Shown piece after piece: positions 55,582 through 64,000 of a stretch of DNA of 64,000 nt (position 1 is its first letter; the number at the start of each line of letters is the position of its first letter). Source of the DNA: an uncultured Rikenella sp. (GTDB taxonomy: Bacteria > Bacteroidota > Bacteroidia > Bacteroidales > Rikenellaceae); NCBI GenBank assembly GCA_947627885.1, contig CANQXP010000004.1, positions 1-64,000 of the forward strand. The letters are read 5' to 3'. A program made the position numbers and the translations under genes. The notes below the pieces were generated by a model. The model was not told where the DNA came from. It saw nothing but the letters and a program-made list of their open reading frames with translations, and made no database searches.

Positions 55582-58425
55582 TTACCGGCGGCAGATCGTC
55601 CGGAAATCGCAGACCGCGCACTTCTGTTCGTAGTCGGTCTGCGCGAACGGCACTGACGGGTCGAACATCAGGCTGAAAAGCTGTTCCAGCCCTTGGGTCA
55701 GGATCGCTGCGTGTTCGGGCCGCAGGCGTTCCACCGGCGCCATACCGTCCGCCTTGCAGACCGGATAGGGCGAAAAATCGTCCGCACCCATCTTGCGGGC
55801 CACATAAAGCGCCGGGGTAACCTCCGCATGTTCGACGGCTCCGAATACCAAAGCATAAAGCAGCGTCTGCAACACCGCCCCGTTGTGCGGCTCGTAGCGC
55901 AGCTCGCCGTCGCGGGTGACCCCTTCGTTCGTGAAGAGGCTCTCCACCGAGGCGAATTCCGGGGTGTCCCCGCCGCTCTTGTAATCGACGATCCGCAGGG
56001 TTCCGTCGTGGAGCAGGTCTACCCGGTCGGCCACCCCGGCCAGTGTCACAGACCGGTCGCCCATGTCGAACAGGTGTTTGACGGTGCGTTCCAGCCCCTG
56101 TATCACGAAAGGTTCCGCTCCTTCCCGCGAGTCGAACCGGAGGATATTCTTGAGGTAGCGCATCACGATGTCCCGGTGCATCTGCATCCGGCCGCTGAGC
56201 TCGATATTCTGTCCCCGTGCCCCCATCACGTCGGCCATCGCCTGCTCGGTTGCCACCAGCATGTCCGAAGCGGTGAAAGCCGCAAGGTGCCGGGCCGCAT
56301 CGGGTCGTCCGGCGAGCGGCGTGCAGAGCAGCTCCATCGCCCGGTGCAGCGTATTTCCCACGTCCAGATGGGTGACCTCCTGCTCGATCTGTTCCGGCGT
56401 TTGGAGCCGTTCGATGTCGGCGAAATAGAATTTCACCGGGCAGTCGATGTAGCGGTTCAGTTTCGACGGGTAAAACTCCGTCTTCCGGAGCCGTTCCAGT
56501 ATCTCTGGCGATTTCTCCACGCGGATCGGTTCCACGGGGCGGTAGTCGATCCGCAGGTTGACGTTGGCCCGTTCCACCGTGTGCGGCGACTCGTATTCCA
56601 ACTGGTAGATATAGCGGCTCTGCTCGCCCGTGCGTTTGTCGTCGGCCGCCGAGCTGTACATCATCGTCAGACGGCGGCACCGGGCGGTGAGCCGGTAGAA
56701 GTAGTAGGCGTACATGGCCTCGTGGTCCTGCGGCGTCGGCAGCCCGAATGCCTGCCGCAGGTTGAACGGCACGTACGAGCTGCCTTCGCGGTTCCCCGGA
56801 AAGGTGTCGTCCGTGAGCGAAAGCAGGATAACGTTGTCGAAGTCGAGGTTGCGGGTCTCCAGGATCCCCATGACCTGCAACCCGCTGAGGGGCTCCCCTT
56901 CGTAGGGCACCCGGCTCTTGACCAGCGTCTGCCTCAGGAGCGAAATATAAATTCCCAGGGGCGGCTCGATGCCGCACTCGTGAACCGTGTTGCCCAGCCG
57001 GATCACATGGTCGAGAATGGTGAAAATAAACTCTTTCCGTTCCCGCGCCTCGCCGGTGTCGGAAGCCACGGCGCCCAGTCCCGAAAGTATCTCTTCGATA
57101 TACCCCTGCATCTCCCCGACCTCCGTTACGGGCCGGAAAATACGCCGCAAAAGGTCGTTGTCGCCGAAAAAGTCAGGGGGTACCCACACCGTCTGCCACG
57201 TATGGATCCGCTCCGTCACCGCCTTGGCGGCTCCGGCCGCCTGTTCGATCACATACGGGTGGGCCAGTATGCCCAGCACGTCGGCGTGCGCGAACTGTCC
57301 GTCGCGCGCGTGGTTCTGGAGCATCAACAGCCGCTCCAACAGGATATATGGTACTGTGTTGGCCAAAGGGTAGCCCATCGTGATGTTGAGGTGTTCGGCC
57401 ACGGGCGGAATGGAGTGGAGCACGGGCAGGAGCAGGTTCTCGTCGGTCAGCACGATGGCCGTCTCTTTGTCGAGAAACCCTTGTTGTTCGTAAATCCGTT
57501 CCAACTCCCGGCAGAGGGCCTTGCATTGCAAAATGTCGGACGGCGTGGAGATCACCTCGACCCGCTTGGGTCGCACGAAATTGTCCCGTGCGAACGAGGG
57601 ATCGTCGTCGCCGAACCGTGCAACGTTGCGCCGGATGAACCGCCCGGCCTCCTGGTCGTCGGATTTGAAAAAGTAGTTGTCGTAATCCCAGTAGAACCGT
57701 CCGCCGCTGCAGTCGCGCAGGTAGCCGAATAGCCGCTTTTCGCATTCGTTCAGGGCGTTGAACCCCACGAAGCAGAAGGTCTTGCCTTCGAACCGCTCGT
57801 CCGTTTCGTCCGGGTCGAGGCTTTCGGCGATGTCGCGGTAGATCATCCCGCCGTAGCCGATCCCCAGCGAACGCAGGCGGGCTTTGTATTGCGTGTAAAT
57901 GTCGAACAGCGACCGCCATATCTTCAGGAACTGCTGTTGCTCGACGGATTGCACCCCTTTCCGGTTCAGGCTCTGCCAGAATCCCCGCACCAGCTCCATC
58001 GGCTCGTCGTTTCCGGCGAATAGTCCCCCGAACCGCGCTTCGATGTCGCGCAGGTCGCTGACGTTGGCGTACAGCGACGCGGCGTCGATCAGGTATTTGT
58101 CGATGGTGTCGAAGTCCGAGAGGAGCATCTCGCCCCAGCGGAAGAAGCGGTCGAAAGGTTCCGGGTGGTATTCGTTGTATATCTTATACAATTCGGCCAC
58201 CAGTCGCAGGTGGTCGCCCGCCTCCAGCGGCGAGAGGCTGCGGATCAGGTCGTCCATGGAGAGGTACCGGGGCTGCCACATGGGCTGCCCGCCGGTGATG
58301 CCCAGCAGCGCCTCGTTGAAAAAGAGCCGTGCCCGCTTGCCGGGAAAGATGATGTGCAGATCCGAAATTCCGGCCCCGTATTCCGCGTAAAGGGAGGCGG
58401 CCACTTCGTCCAGAAATTTTTTCAT
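55582..58425 (-). CDS. addB: AddB-type nuclease/inactivated helicase subunit
   Basis: The partner of AddA in double-strand break processing. The N-terminal ~600 residues follow a helicase fold with a degenerate Walker A (FPGKRARLFFNEAL) and motifs such as NFDNVILLSLTDDTFPGN, fitting the ATP-dead AddB role in Chi scanning. The C-terminal PD-(D/E)XK nuclease has DGTLRIVDYKSGG. It is framed by Cys residues (CPVKFYFADIE and CAVCDFRTIC) that form the Fe-S cluster of AddB nucleases. 947 aa, Bacteroidetes type. It is the last gene of the kdsC-GH20-addB run and lies 55 kb from the addA-like tail at the left edge. Confidence 0.87.
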   Translation of the reverse strand: MKKFLDEVAASLYAEYGAGISDLHIIFPGKRARLFFNEALLGITGGQPMWQPRYLSMDDLIRSLSPLEAGDHLRLVAELYKIYNEYHPEPFDRFFRWGEMLLSDFDTIDKYLIDAASLYANVSDLRDIEARFGGLFAGNDEPMELVRGFWQSLNRKGVQSVEQQQFLKIWRSLFDIYTQYKARLRSLGIGYGGMIYRDIAESLDPDETDERFEGKTFCFVGFNALNECEKRLFGYLRDCSGGRFYWDYDNYFFKSDDQEAGRFIRRNVARFGDDDPSFARDNFVRPKRVEVISTPSDILQCKALCRELERIYEQQGFLDKETAIVLTDENLLLPVLHSIPPVAEHLNITMGYPLANTVPYILLERLLMLQNHARDGQFAHADVLGILAHPYVIEQAAGAAKAVTERIHTWQTVWVPPDFFGDNDLLRRIFRPVTEVGEMQGYIEEILSGLGAVASDTGEARERKEFIFTILDHVIRLGNTVHECGIEPPLGIYISLLRQTLVKSRVPYEGEPLSGLQVMGILETRNLDFDNVILLSLTDDTFPGNREGSSYVPFNLRQAFGLPTPQDHEAMYAYYFYRLTARCRRLTMMYSSAADDKRTGEQSRYIYQLEYESPHTVERANVNLRIDYRPVEPIRVEKSPEILERLRKTEFYPSKLNRYIDCPVKFYFADIERLQTPEQIEQEVTHLDVGNTLHRAMELLCTPLAGRPDAARHLAAFTASDMLVATEQAMADVMGARGQNIELSGRMQMHRDIVMRYLKNILRFDSREGAEPFVIQGLERTVKHLFDMGDRSVTLAGVADRVDLLHDGTLRIVDYKSGGDTPEFASVESLFTNEGVTRDGELRYEPHNGAVLQTLLYALVFGAVEHAEVTPALYVARKMGADDFSPYPVCKADGMAPVERLRPEHAAILTQGLEQLFSLMFDPSVPFAQTDYEQKCAVCDFRTICRR

Positions 58426-58429
58426 CGGG

Positions 58430-59845
58430 TCAGTCGAGTTCCGCGTCCGACGGCTGCCGGAACGGGATGTTTGCCTGTTTGAGCAGCCGGAACTGTCCCG
58501 GCAGTTTGGCCTTGAAACGTTCCCAGGAACGGTTCCGGGTCTGGCTCCAAGCCGCCTCGGACAGGGCCAGCGCCCGCGGGAAAGTCATGTAGAAAGCCCG
58601 CTCGATCGTGGGTATGTATTCGCCCCAGAGCGTCGCCTCTACCCCTGTCACCGGGTCGCCCTGCGGGTCGAATTCGTAGGCTTTGCGCAGCGTCAGCACC
58701 GGCATCCAGTCGGAAGGGCGCTCGTCCGCCGCCTGCGGGTAGTCGAAATAGGCGTACTCCCCGGAGGCGAGTACCACGGGCCAGCCGTGGATCTGCGCGC
58801 TGTCGATGACGGCGGGGGTCAGCCCCATCCGCCAGGCGTACATCGTCGCGTTCGCCGGATAGCGCGGCACGTCGGTCTCGTACCAGATCATCGGCCGTTT
58901 GCCCGCTTCGGTCAGCGTTTCCGCCGCCTGTCCGAGCAGCCAACCCATCAGCTCCGGCTCGTTTTCCAGTCCCAGTGCCTGTTTGCGGGCCTGGCATTTC
59001 GGGCATTCCGCCCAGCGCTCCATCGGGGCTTCGTCGCCTCCGATATGAAACCGCGGGGACGGGAATATGGCTGCGATTTCCTGCAAAACGTCCTTCATGA
59101 AAGCGACCGTGGAGTCGTTCCCGGCGCAAAGCAGGTCGGGCGAAACCCCCGGCGTGGTGCGCACGGCGAGCGTGTCGATCCGTCGGCACGACAGCCACGG
59201 ATAGGAGACCACCGCCGCCACCGAATGCCCCGGAATATCGAACTCCGGCACGATCTCCACATGCCGTTCCGCCGCATAGGCCACGAGCTTTCGCAGCTCG
59301 TCCTGCGTGTAGTATCCGCCGTGCGGAGTCCCGTCCCCGTCGGTTTCGGCGCGGACGGAGCCTGCCTCGGTCAGCCGCGGGTATTTCTTGATCTCGACGC
59401 GCCACCCCTGGTCATCCGTCAGGTGCAGGTGCAGCACGTTGAATTTGTACATCGCCATCGCGTCGATAAAACGCTCAATGTCTTCGACCGGCAGGAAATG
59501 CCGCGCCGGGTCGAGCATCAGGCCCCGGTAAGCGTACCGCGGCTCGTCCCGGACCGTCACGCACGGAATGTTGCCGTTCGCGTCGATGAGTTGCCTGAGG
59601 GTCTGCATCCCGTAGAATACGCCTGCCGGAGAGCCGCCGGTGATCCGCACTTCGCGCGGGGTAACCTCCAGCCGGTAGGCTTCCGGATTGGGAAAGGCAA
59701 CAGTGTCTACTCCGGTTACCGGCTTGCTGCCCATCCGGTTCACCCCCTGGCCGGGAACGACCGACAGCGGTTCCGGGATGATATTTTGCGCTTGTGAGGC
59801 GCCGATGCAGAGGAGTCCGGCTAAAACGGTTAATAAATGCCGCAT
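58430..59845 (-). CDS. Secreted GH20 beta-N-acetylhexosaminidase
   Basis: Removes terminal GlcNAc or GalNAc from glycans by substrate-assisted catalysis. Signal peptide at 1-19 (..GASQAQ). A GH20b N-domain (~20-120) precedes the TIM barrel, which begins YRGLMLDPARHF and carries the catalytic Asp271-Glu272 pair in HIGGDEAPMERW. Substrate Trp and Tyr positions such as YAWRMG and WGEYIPT are visible. At 471 aa it lacks the extra C-terminal domains seen in longer Bacteroides homologues. It starts 25 bases after kdsC and ends 4 bases before addB. It would suit N-glycan or mucin breakdown. Confidence 0.93.
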   Translation of the reverse strand: MRHLLTVLAGLLCIGASQAQNIIPEPLSVVPGQGVNRMGSKPVTGVDTVAFPNPEAYRLEVTPREVRITGGSPAGVFYGMQTLRQLIDANGNIPCVTVRDEPRYAYRGLMLDPARHFLPVEDIERFIDAMAMYKFNVLHLHLTDDQGWRVEIKKYPRLTEAGSVRAETDGDGTPHGGYYTQDELRKLVAYAAERHVEIVPEFDIPGHSVAAVVSYPWLSCRRIDTLAVRTTPGVSPDLLCAGNDSTVAFMKDVLQEIAAIFPSPRFHIGGDEAPMERWAECPKCQARKQALGLENEPELMGWLLGQAAETLTEAGKRPMIWYETDVPRYPANATMYAWRMGLTPAVIDSAQIHGWPVVLASGEYAYFDYPQAADERPSDWMPVLTLRKAYEFDPQGDPVTGVEATLWGEYIPTIERAFYMTFPRALALSEAAWSQTRNRSWERFKAKLPGQFRLLKQANIPFRQPSDAELD

Positions 59846-59870
59846 GTGGTCTTGTTTCAGGTTGTGTGGA

Positions 59871-60377
59871 TTAATATTCGAACCAGTCGCCCCGCGCGCG
59901 CAGGACCTGTTCGATTATGTCGCGCACGCATCCCCTTCCGCCCGGAAAGGCGGAAACGTAATGCACCACGCCCTTGACCGCGTCGGCCGCGTCAGCCGGG
60001 GCCGTGGCGAGCCGCACGGCCCGCATCGGCTCGATGTCGGGATAGTCGTCGCCCATATAGACCATTTCATTCAAGGGCACGCCGCATTGTTCTGCGAAGT
60101 GGTGCAACGACTCAATCTTCGAATCCTTTCCGGTATAGATGTGCTCGATGCCGAGTCCCTCCATCCGCTTGCGGAGCTGGTCGCCTTTGCCGCCGGAGAT
60201 GACCCCGATCGGATAGCCTTTCCGCACGGCCCGGACTACCGCCAGCCCGTCCCGCACGCTGTATTCGCGCAGGAACTCGCCCTCCGGGGTAATAAGTATC
60301 CGTCCGTCGGTGAACACGCCGTCGACGTCGAAAACGAAGGCGCGTATCTTCGCTACCTCTTCCTTGAAATTTCCCAT
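59871..60377 (-). CDS. kdsC: KDO 8-phosphate phosphatase KdsC (HAD family)
   Basis: Hydrolyses 3-deoxy-D-manno-octulosonate 8-phosphate to KDO for lipopolysaccharide. A C0-type HAD phosphatase without a cap, 168 aa: motif I DVDGVFTDGRI, motif II ISGGKGD (Ser), motif III Lys in YTGKDSK, motif IV GDDYPDIE. Tetramer-forming C-terminal tail present. Its leader lies in the repeat element 60386-60612. kdsA and kdsB are not in the window. Confidence 0.93.
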   Translation of the reverse strand: MGNFKEEVAKIRAFVFDVDGVFTDGRILITPEGEFLREYSVRDGLAVVRAVRKGYPIGVISGGKGDQLRKRMEGLGIEHIYTGKDSKIESLHHFAEQCGVPLNEMVYMGDDYPDIEPMRAVRLATAPADAADAVKGVVHYVSAFPGGRGCVRDIIEQVLRARGDWFEY

Positions 60378-60385
60378 TTATTATG

Positions 60386-60612
60386 CTTTAAGGGTTCGGT
60401 TTAAAATAAAAAGCACGCGTCAGCGATCAGCCCGCAGCCACCCCGGGCGGAGGGCTGAACCGACGCAGCCAGTGAGTGCCATCAGGCTTGCCTGGATGGC
60501 CGAGCGGCAAGGAGGAAAACAAGCGTAGCGCAGTTAAAACTCGCGATGCTCGTTTTCACCTCCGCTGGCTGCGGGTGAAAATAGCTATCCAAAAAATAAC
60601 CGAACGATATCT
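60386..60612. repeat. ~227-bp repeat element with inverted ends upstream of kdsC
   Basis: Left edge AAGGGTTCGGTTTAAAAT (60390-60407) and right edge AAAATAACCGAACGATAT are inverted copies. The core 60437-60575 is an inverted copy of 36753-36905 with the same module order and nearly the same total length (227 against 225). No gene is seen. Confidence 0.65.
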
Positions 60613-60618
60613 CCAAAG

Positions 60619-61848
60619 TTAATCAATTCTGCCGACAAAAAAGACGGTCGGCTCGCCGTCCGCCAACGTGCAGAAAATGTCGGTGCTTCCGCCGAGGTCG
60701 ACTCCCAGCGCCCGGCCGATCTGTTCCGAGGTGAACGGGAAGTTGCGCCGGTGGACGTTCACCCGCCGGATTCCCCGCGATTTGAGGATCCGCCCGATCT
60801 CTTTGGGCTGGTACGGGTGTCGGAACGTGATCCGGAAAGTCTTGCCCGTGAACCCTTCCGGAAGCTCGTCCGAAAAGAGGTATTCCTCGCACAGCCGCAG
60901 GTTTCCCGGCGCGCCTTTCAAGTATTCCGAGGCATACGCCTCCACCGTCCTTGTCTTGTAGAACGCCACGTCGGGTACCAGCAAAAAACGGGCGTCCCCC
61001 GCCGCAGCAACAGGCCCGGCGCTTCGTTCGAGAGCCGGCCGGTCGAAATCGTAGCGCCGCGCTTCGCCCCGCCGGATGGCCGTCACCCGCATGCAAGGCG
61101 TACCGTTTTCCCCGTCCGCAAAGCCGATCTTGGCCAGCACCTCCTTGCACTCCCCGTCCAGCGAAATTACCTCCACACAGGCGTCCTCGCCGAAAAGCCG
61201 GTACACTTCCGCCACGTCGAACAGGGGCGACAGCTTTACCACGATCCGCCGGGCGATCTTCCGCAGGGCGGGCAACAGTTCCAGTATATTGGGCGAGCTG
61301 TCCTCCAGCGAGTAGACCCTTTTGCCGTCCGTCTTCTTGCGCGAGGGATCGACATATGCCAGGTCGATGGCCTGACCTTCGGGCCATGAGGCCAGAAATT
61401 CCTCCGCGGAACGGTTGACGACCTCGATATTTTCCGCCCCCAGCAGGCCGAAATTCCACCGGGCGATCTCCGCCCGGAGCGGATCGATCTCCACCGTCTC
61501 CACCCGGTCGAAAACCCGGCTCAGTGCCAGCGAATCGACCCCCAGTCCGCACGTCAGATCCACCGCCAATCGCCGCTCGCCGAGCGGAATGGATGCCATA
61601 ATCCCCTCCGTCCTCGCCGCCGCCGTGGCCTCGCTGCTCGCCTGTTCGTAGGCGACCTGCGGCACGATGCACCGCGCCGCATAGTATGCGGGCAGTTTGG
61701 TACGGCATTTCTGGAGCACCCGGATCTGCTGGGTCACGGCCGGATTGCGCAGCTTGAGCGCCAACCGTGCCGGGTCGCCGTCCATATGGCGTTCCACCAA
61801 TTCGCGGCCTTCCGCCGAGGTGAGTATGTCGAAATCGTGCTGTTCCAA
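60619..61848 (-). CDS. Class I SAM-dependent methyltransferase, THUMP-like
   Basis: A cytoplasmic methyltransferase of unknown target. The Rossmann core is clear: motif I VDLTCGLGVDSLALS, the acidic loop VETVEIDPLRAEIARWN, and AYVDPSRKKTDGKRVYSLEDSSPN where DPP-Y-type enzymes have their catalytic loop. The N-terminal ~95 residues (QQIRVLQKCRTKLPAYYA) are helical. The C-terminal ~80 residues match the THUMP-like domain (RRVNVHRRNFPFTSEQIGR). Such proteins in Bacteroidetes are annotated as probable RNA methyltransferases. 409 aa. Confidence 0.88.
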   Translation of the reverse strand: MEQHDFDILTSAEGRELVERHMDGDPARLALKLRNPAVTQQIRVLQKCRTKLPAYYAARCIVPQVAYEQASSEATAAARTEGIMASIPLGERRLAVDLTCGLGVDSLALSRVFDRVETVEIDPLRAEIARWNFGLLGAENIEVVNRSAEEFLASWPEGQAIDLAYVDPSRKKTDGKRVYSLEDSSPNILELLPALRKIARRIVVKLSPLFDVAEVYRLFGEDACVEVISLDGECKEVLAKIGFADGENGTPCMRVTAIRRGEARRYDFDRPALERSAGPVAAAGDARFLLVPDVAFYKTRTVEAYASEYLKGAPGNLRLCEEYLFSDELPEGFTGKTFRITFRHPYQPKEIGRILKSRGIRRVNVHRRNFPFTSEQIGRALGVDLGGSTDIFCTLADGEPTVFFVGRID

Positions 61849-61856
61849 TATGTAAT

Positions 61857-62004
61857 ATTTAACCGAACATTCAATTATCGGCGCTATGCTCGTTGATGGA
61901 AGACGGCGAACGCAGTAAGCCGTGCGGGCCGCAGCCTCCCCCCGCGGAGGCCCGCAATAAATTGCCGGCTCTCCACAGGCTGCGCCCTGAAAATAAACAG
62001 TTCG
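61857..62004. repeat. Short (~148-bp) repeat element with inverted ends
   Basis: Left edge TTTAACCGAACATTCAATT and right edge AAATAAACAGTTCGGATTAC are inverted copies of the same motif class. The core keeps GGCCGCAGCCTCC, CGGAGGCCCGCAA and CTCCACAGGCTGCGCCC but lacks the middle modules of 31357-31490, so it looks like an internally deleted copy. Confidence 0.6.
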
Positions 62005-62006
62005 GA

Positions 62007-63431
62007 TTACTGAATCTTAGTCAGCCCTTCCGCCGCGGCCAACTGTTCCATCAGGGCGTATGCCGCCTCGTACTGGTTCGGTATCCGGCCGTCCAGTATG
62101 GCATTCTTGATTCCCTCCTTGATAACCCCCACCGCCCGGCAAGGCGGTATGCCGTAAGTCTCCATAATGATCTCCCCCGTAATCGGCGGCTGGAAGTTGC
62201 GGATATGGTCTTTCTCCTCGATCTCCTTCATCTTGCGCCGCACCAGTGCGAAATTGTCCAGGTAGCGCCGCACCTTGGTGTCGTTGCCGGAGGTGATGTC
62301 CGCCTCGCAGAGGGTCATCAGGTCTTCCACGTCGTCCCCGGCTTCGAAGAGCAGCCGCCGCACCGCCGAGTCGGTCACCTCGTCCTCCGAGAGGATGATG
62401 GGCCGCAGGTGCAGGAAAACCAGCTTCTGGACATACTTCATCCGCTCGTCCATCGGCAGCTTCTGTTCGCGGAAAATGGCCGGTATCATCTTCGAACCGA
62501 CCACCTCGTGGCCGTGGAATGTCCACCCAACCCGGTCGTCCCACGCCTTGGTCCTCGGCTTGCCGATGTCGTGCAGCAGGGCCGCCCACCGCAGCCACAC
62601 GTTGTCCGTATTCGGCACGATATTGTCCAGCACCTTCAAGGTATGGAGAAAGTTGTCCTTATGCGCCCGCCCGCGAACGGTATCGACCCCTTTAAGTTTG
62701 GTAAGCTGCGGAAAAATGAGTTCCAGCAGCCCGCTTTCGTCGAACAGCCGCCACCCTTTCGACGGCCGCGGCGAGCGCATGACCTTTTCCACCTCCGTGG
62801 CGATCCGCTCCCGCGAAATGATCTTGATGCGTTCCCGGTTGCGCCGGATGGCCGCAAAAGTTTCCGGCTCGATCCGGAAGTCGAGCTGGGTAGCGAAGCG
62901 AATGGCCCGCACCATCCGGAGCGGGTCGTCCGAAAAAGTGGTGTCGGGGTCGAGCGGCGTGCGGATCAGCTGCGCCTCCATGTCCTCCATCCCTTCGAAC
63001 GGATCGACCAACTCGCCGTAGTTGTCGGCGTTCAACCCGAAGGCCATGGCGTTGATGGTGAAATCACGTCGCCGCTGGTCGTCCTCCATCGTTCCGTCCT
63101 CGACGATGGGCTTGCGCGAGTCGGCACGGTAGGACTCTTTGCGCGCTCCCACGAACTCCACCTCCCACTCCCCGACGCGCAGCATGGCGGTGCCGAAATT
63201 CTTGAACACGTTTACCTTGCTGCCCACTTCGCGCCCCAGCTCCTCGGCCACGGCGATCCCGCCGCCGGTGCCGCCGCCCACGACCACTACGTCGATGTCG
63301 GTGCAGGGACGCAACAGGTAGTAGTCGCGCACGAAACCGCCGATCACGTAAGCCCGCACGCCCGTGCGGTCGGCGATGGCGCCGATCCGGCGGAACAGCG
63401 GATCGGCGAGCGCACGGTTATTTCCCCCCAT
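62007..63431 (-). CDS. cca: CCA-adding tRNA nucleotidyltransferase with HD domain
   Basis: Builds or repairs the 3' CCA of tRNA. Class II nucleotidyltransferase: [22 protein letters not shown] with the metal-binding Asp pair, [30 protein letters not shown] and the ERIATE motif. An HD phosphohydrolase domain follows ([26 protein letters not shown]). The 474-aa HD-fused form is usual in Bacteroidetes. Its start lies 14 bases inside the end of pdxJ, so translation is coupled. Confidence 0.95.
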   Translation of the reverse strand: MGGNNRALADPLFRRIGAIADRTGVRAYVIGGFVRDYYLLRPCTDIDVVVVGGGTGGGIAVAEELGREVGSKVNVFKNFGTAMLRVGEWEVEFVGARKESYRADSRKPIVEDGTMEDDQRRRDFTINAMAFGLNADNYGELVDPFEGMEDMEAQLIRTPLDPDTTFSDDPLRMVRAIRFATQLDFRIEPETFAAIRRNRERIKIISRERIATEVEKVMRSPRPSKGWRLFDESGLLELIFPQLTKLKGVDTVRGRAHKDNFLHTLKVLDNIVPNTDNVWLRWAALLHDIGKPRTKAWDDRVGWTFHGHEVVGSKMIPAIFREQKLPMDERMKYVQKLVFLHLRPIILSEDEVTDSAVRRLLFEAGDDVEDLMTLCEADITSGNDTKVRRYLDNFALVRRKMKEIEEKDHIRNFQPPITGEIIMETYGIPPCRAVGVIKEGIKNAILDGRIPNQYEAAYALMEQLAAAEGLTKIQ

Positions 63432-63999
63432 TGGCCGCGTTCTGGAGTTTCTGCAAATAGAGCCGCACGGTGTTTTCCAATCCCAGGTACAGGGCTTCGG
63501 AGATCAGGGCGTGCCCGATGGAGACCTCCAGTAATCCCGGAATGTTGGCCGCGAAGTATTCGAGGTTTTCGAGACTGAGGTCGTGCCCGGCGTTAACGCC
63601 GAGGCCGCACTCATTCGCAGTTTTCGCTGCCGCCACGAACGGCGCGATGGCCGCTTCGCGGTTCCCCGGATAGCCGGTGGCATAAGCCTCGGTATAGAGC
63701 TCCACGCGGTCGGTTCCCGTGGCTGCCGCCGCTTCGACCATCTTCGGGTCGGCGTCCACGAAGATGGAGACGCGTATTCCGCTGGCCTTGAACTGAGCCA
63801 CAATGTCCCGGAGCATGTCCCGGTTGGCGATGGTGTCCCACCCGGCGTTGGAGGTGATCGCGTCCGGGCCGTCCGGCACCAGCGTGACCTGTGCGGGCCG
63901 CACTTCGTTCACCAGTTGGATGAACCGCTCGCCGGGATAACCTTCGATGTTGAATTCGGTGGTGAGTATGGGTTTCAGCGCCCGCACATCGGCGTACCG
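63418..63999 (-). CDS. pdxJ: Pyridoxine 5'-phosphate synthase PdxJ (cut by window edge)
   Basis: Condenses 3-amino-2-oxopropyl phosphate with deoxyxylulose 5-phosphate to make pyridoxine phosphate (DXP-dependent B6 route). The visible 194 residues start at [20 protein letters not shown], so about 45 N-terminal residues lie beyond the right edge; the GTG at 63987 is an internal Val. Motifs: [50 protein letters not shown] with the active-site His, and [13 protein letters not shown]. It overlaps cca by 14 bases. Confidence 0.95.
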   Translation of the reverse strand, partial: RYADVRALKPILTTEFNIEGYPGERFIQLVNEVRPAQVTLVPDGPDAITSNAGWDTIANRDMLRDIVAQFKASGIRVSIFVDADPKMVEAAAATGTDRVELYTEAYATGYPGNREAAIAPFVAAAKTANECGLGVNAGHDLSLENLEYFAANIPGLLEVSIGHALISEALYLGLENTVRLYLQKLQNAANGGK

Positions 64000-64000
64000 G

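Overview
This window looks like a chromosome segment of a gut Bacteroidetes close to Alistipes (Rikenellaceae). The evidence is the high GC content, the Bacteroidetes promoter -7 motif TAnnTTTG in front of many genes with few Shine-Dalgarno sequences, single-chain PurL, AddAB rather than RecBCD, Bacteroidetes signal peptides and lipoboxes, and a set of host-glycan hydrolases. The taxon is inferred from gene content and not from a marker search. No tRNA, rRNA, CRISPR array, prophage or complete IS element was seen.

Layout. 0-3.5 kb: the tail of an AddA-type helicase-nuclease, then a secreted S9 peptidase. 4.5-11.1 kb: a phosphate module (OprP-type porin, pstS, pstC, pstA, pstB, phoU). 11.2-13 kb: two peptidyl-prolyl isomerases and a DUF3127 protein. 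13.4-22.5 kb, minus strand: MmcQ-like protein, purL, then the ettA-lipoprotein-hisS-M23 operon. 22.8-30.9 kb, minus strand: der, two paralogous secreted proteins, a GH2 beta-galactosidase, DUF3795 and a PNGase F homologue. 31-36.6 kb: a predicted small RNA, a membrane protein with a winged-helix regulator, a large NtrY-like histidine kinase, rlmH. 36.9-43.2 kb: nadC, DPP IV, a 6S-like RNA candidate, an unknown ORF, an FtsX-type permease. 43.2-49.5 kb: degenerate M23 protein, glyS, a 41-aa protein, a serine-type sulfatase, ruvX, def. 50-55.5 kb: tsaD, an NlpE-like lipoprotein and an acid-resistance-type set (gadC-like antiporter, LEA-like protein, glutaminase). 55.6-64 kb, minus strand: AddB, GH20 hexosaminidase, kdsC, THUMP-like methyltransferase, CCA-adding enzyme, pdxJ (cut by the window edge).

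Functional links. PNGase F, beta-galactosidase, hexosaminidase, sulfatase and DPP IV fit a life on host glycoproteins. The phosphate genes form one functional unit even though repeat elements separate some of them. Glutaminase plus a GadC-like antiporter fit glutamine-dependent acid resistance.

Most unusual are the gene-poor gaps. Three of them hold start-less cassettes of about 410-470 bp, all on the minus strand. Each encodes the C-terminal FISUMP-like domain found in Bacteroidetes surface proteins, with a conserved start, a conserved DPCPAGWRVP core, a variable middle, and a conserved end (RCV-Q/R-E, stop) followed by an identical 29-bp block. They look like a dispersed silent repertoire for surface-protein variation. 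A fourth gap holds an Asn-rich fragment of the same domain family. Other gaps hold GC-rich repeat elements, several bounded by inverted copies of a motif like AACCGTACGGTT.
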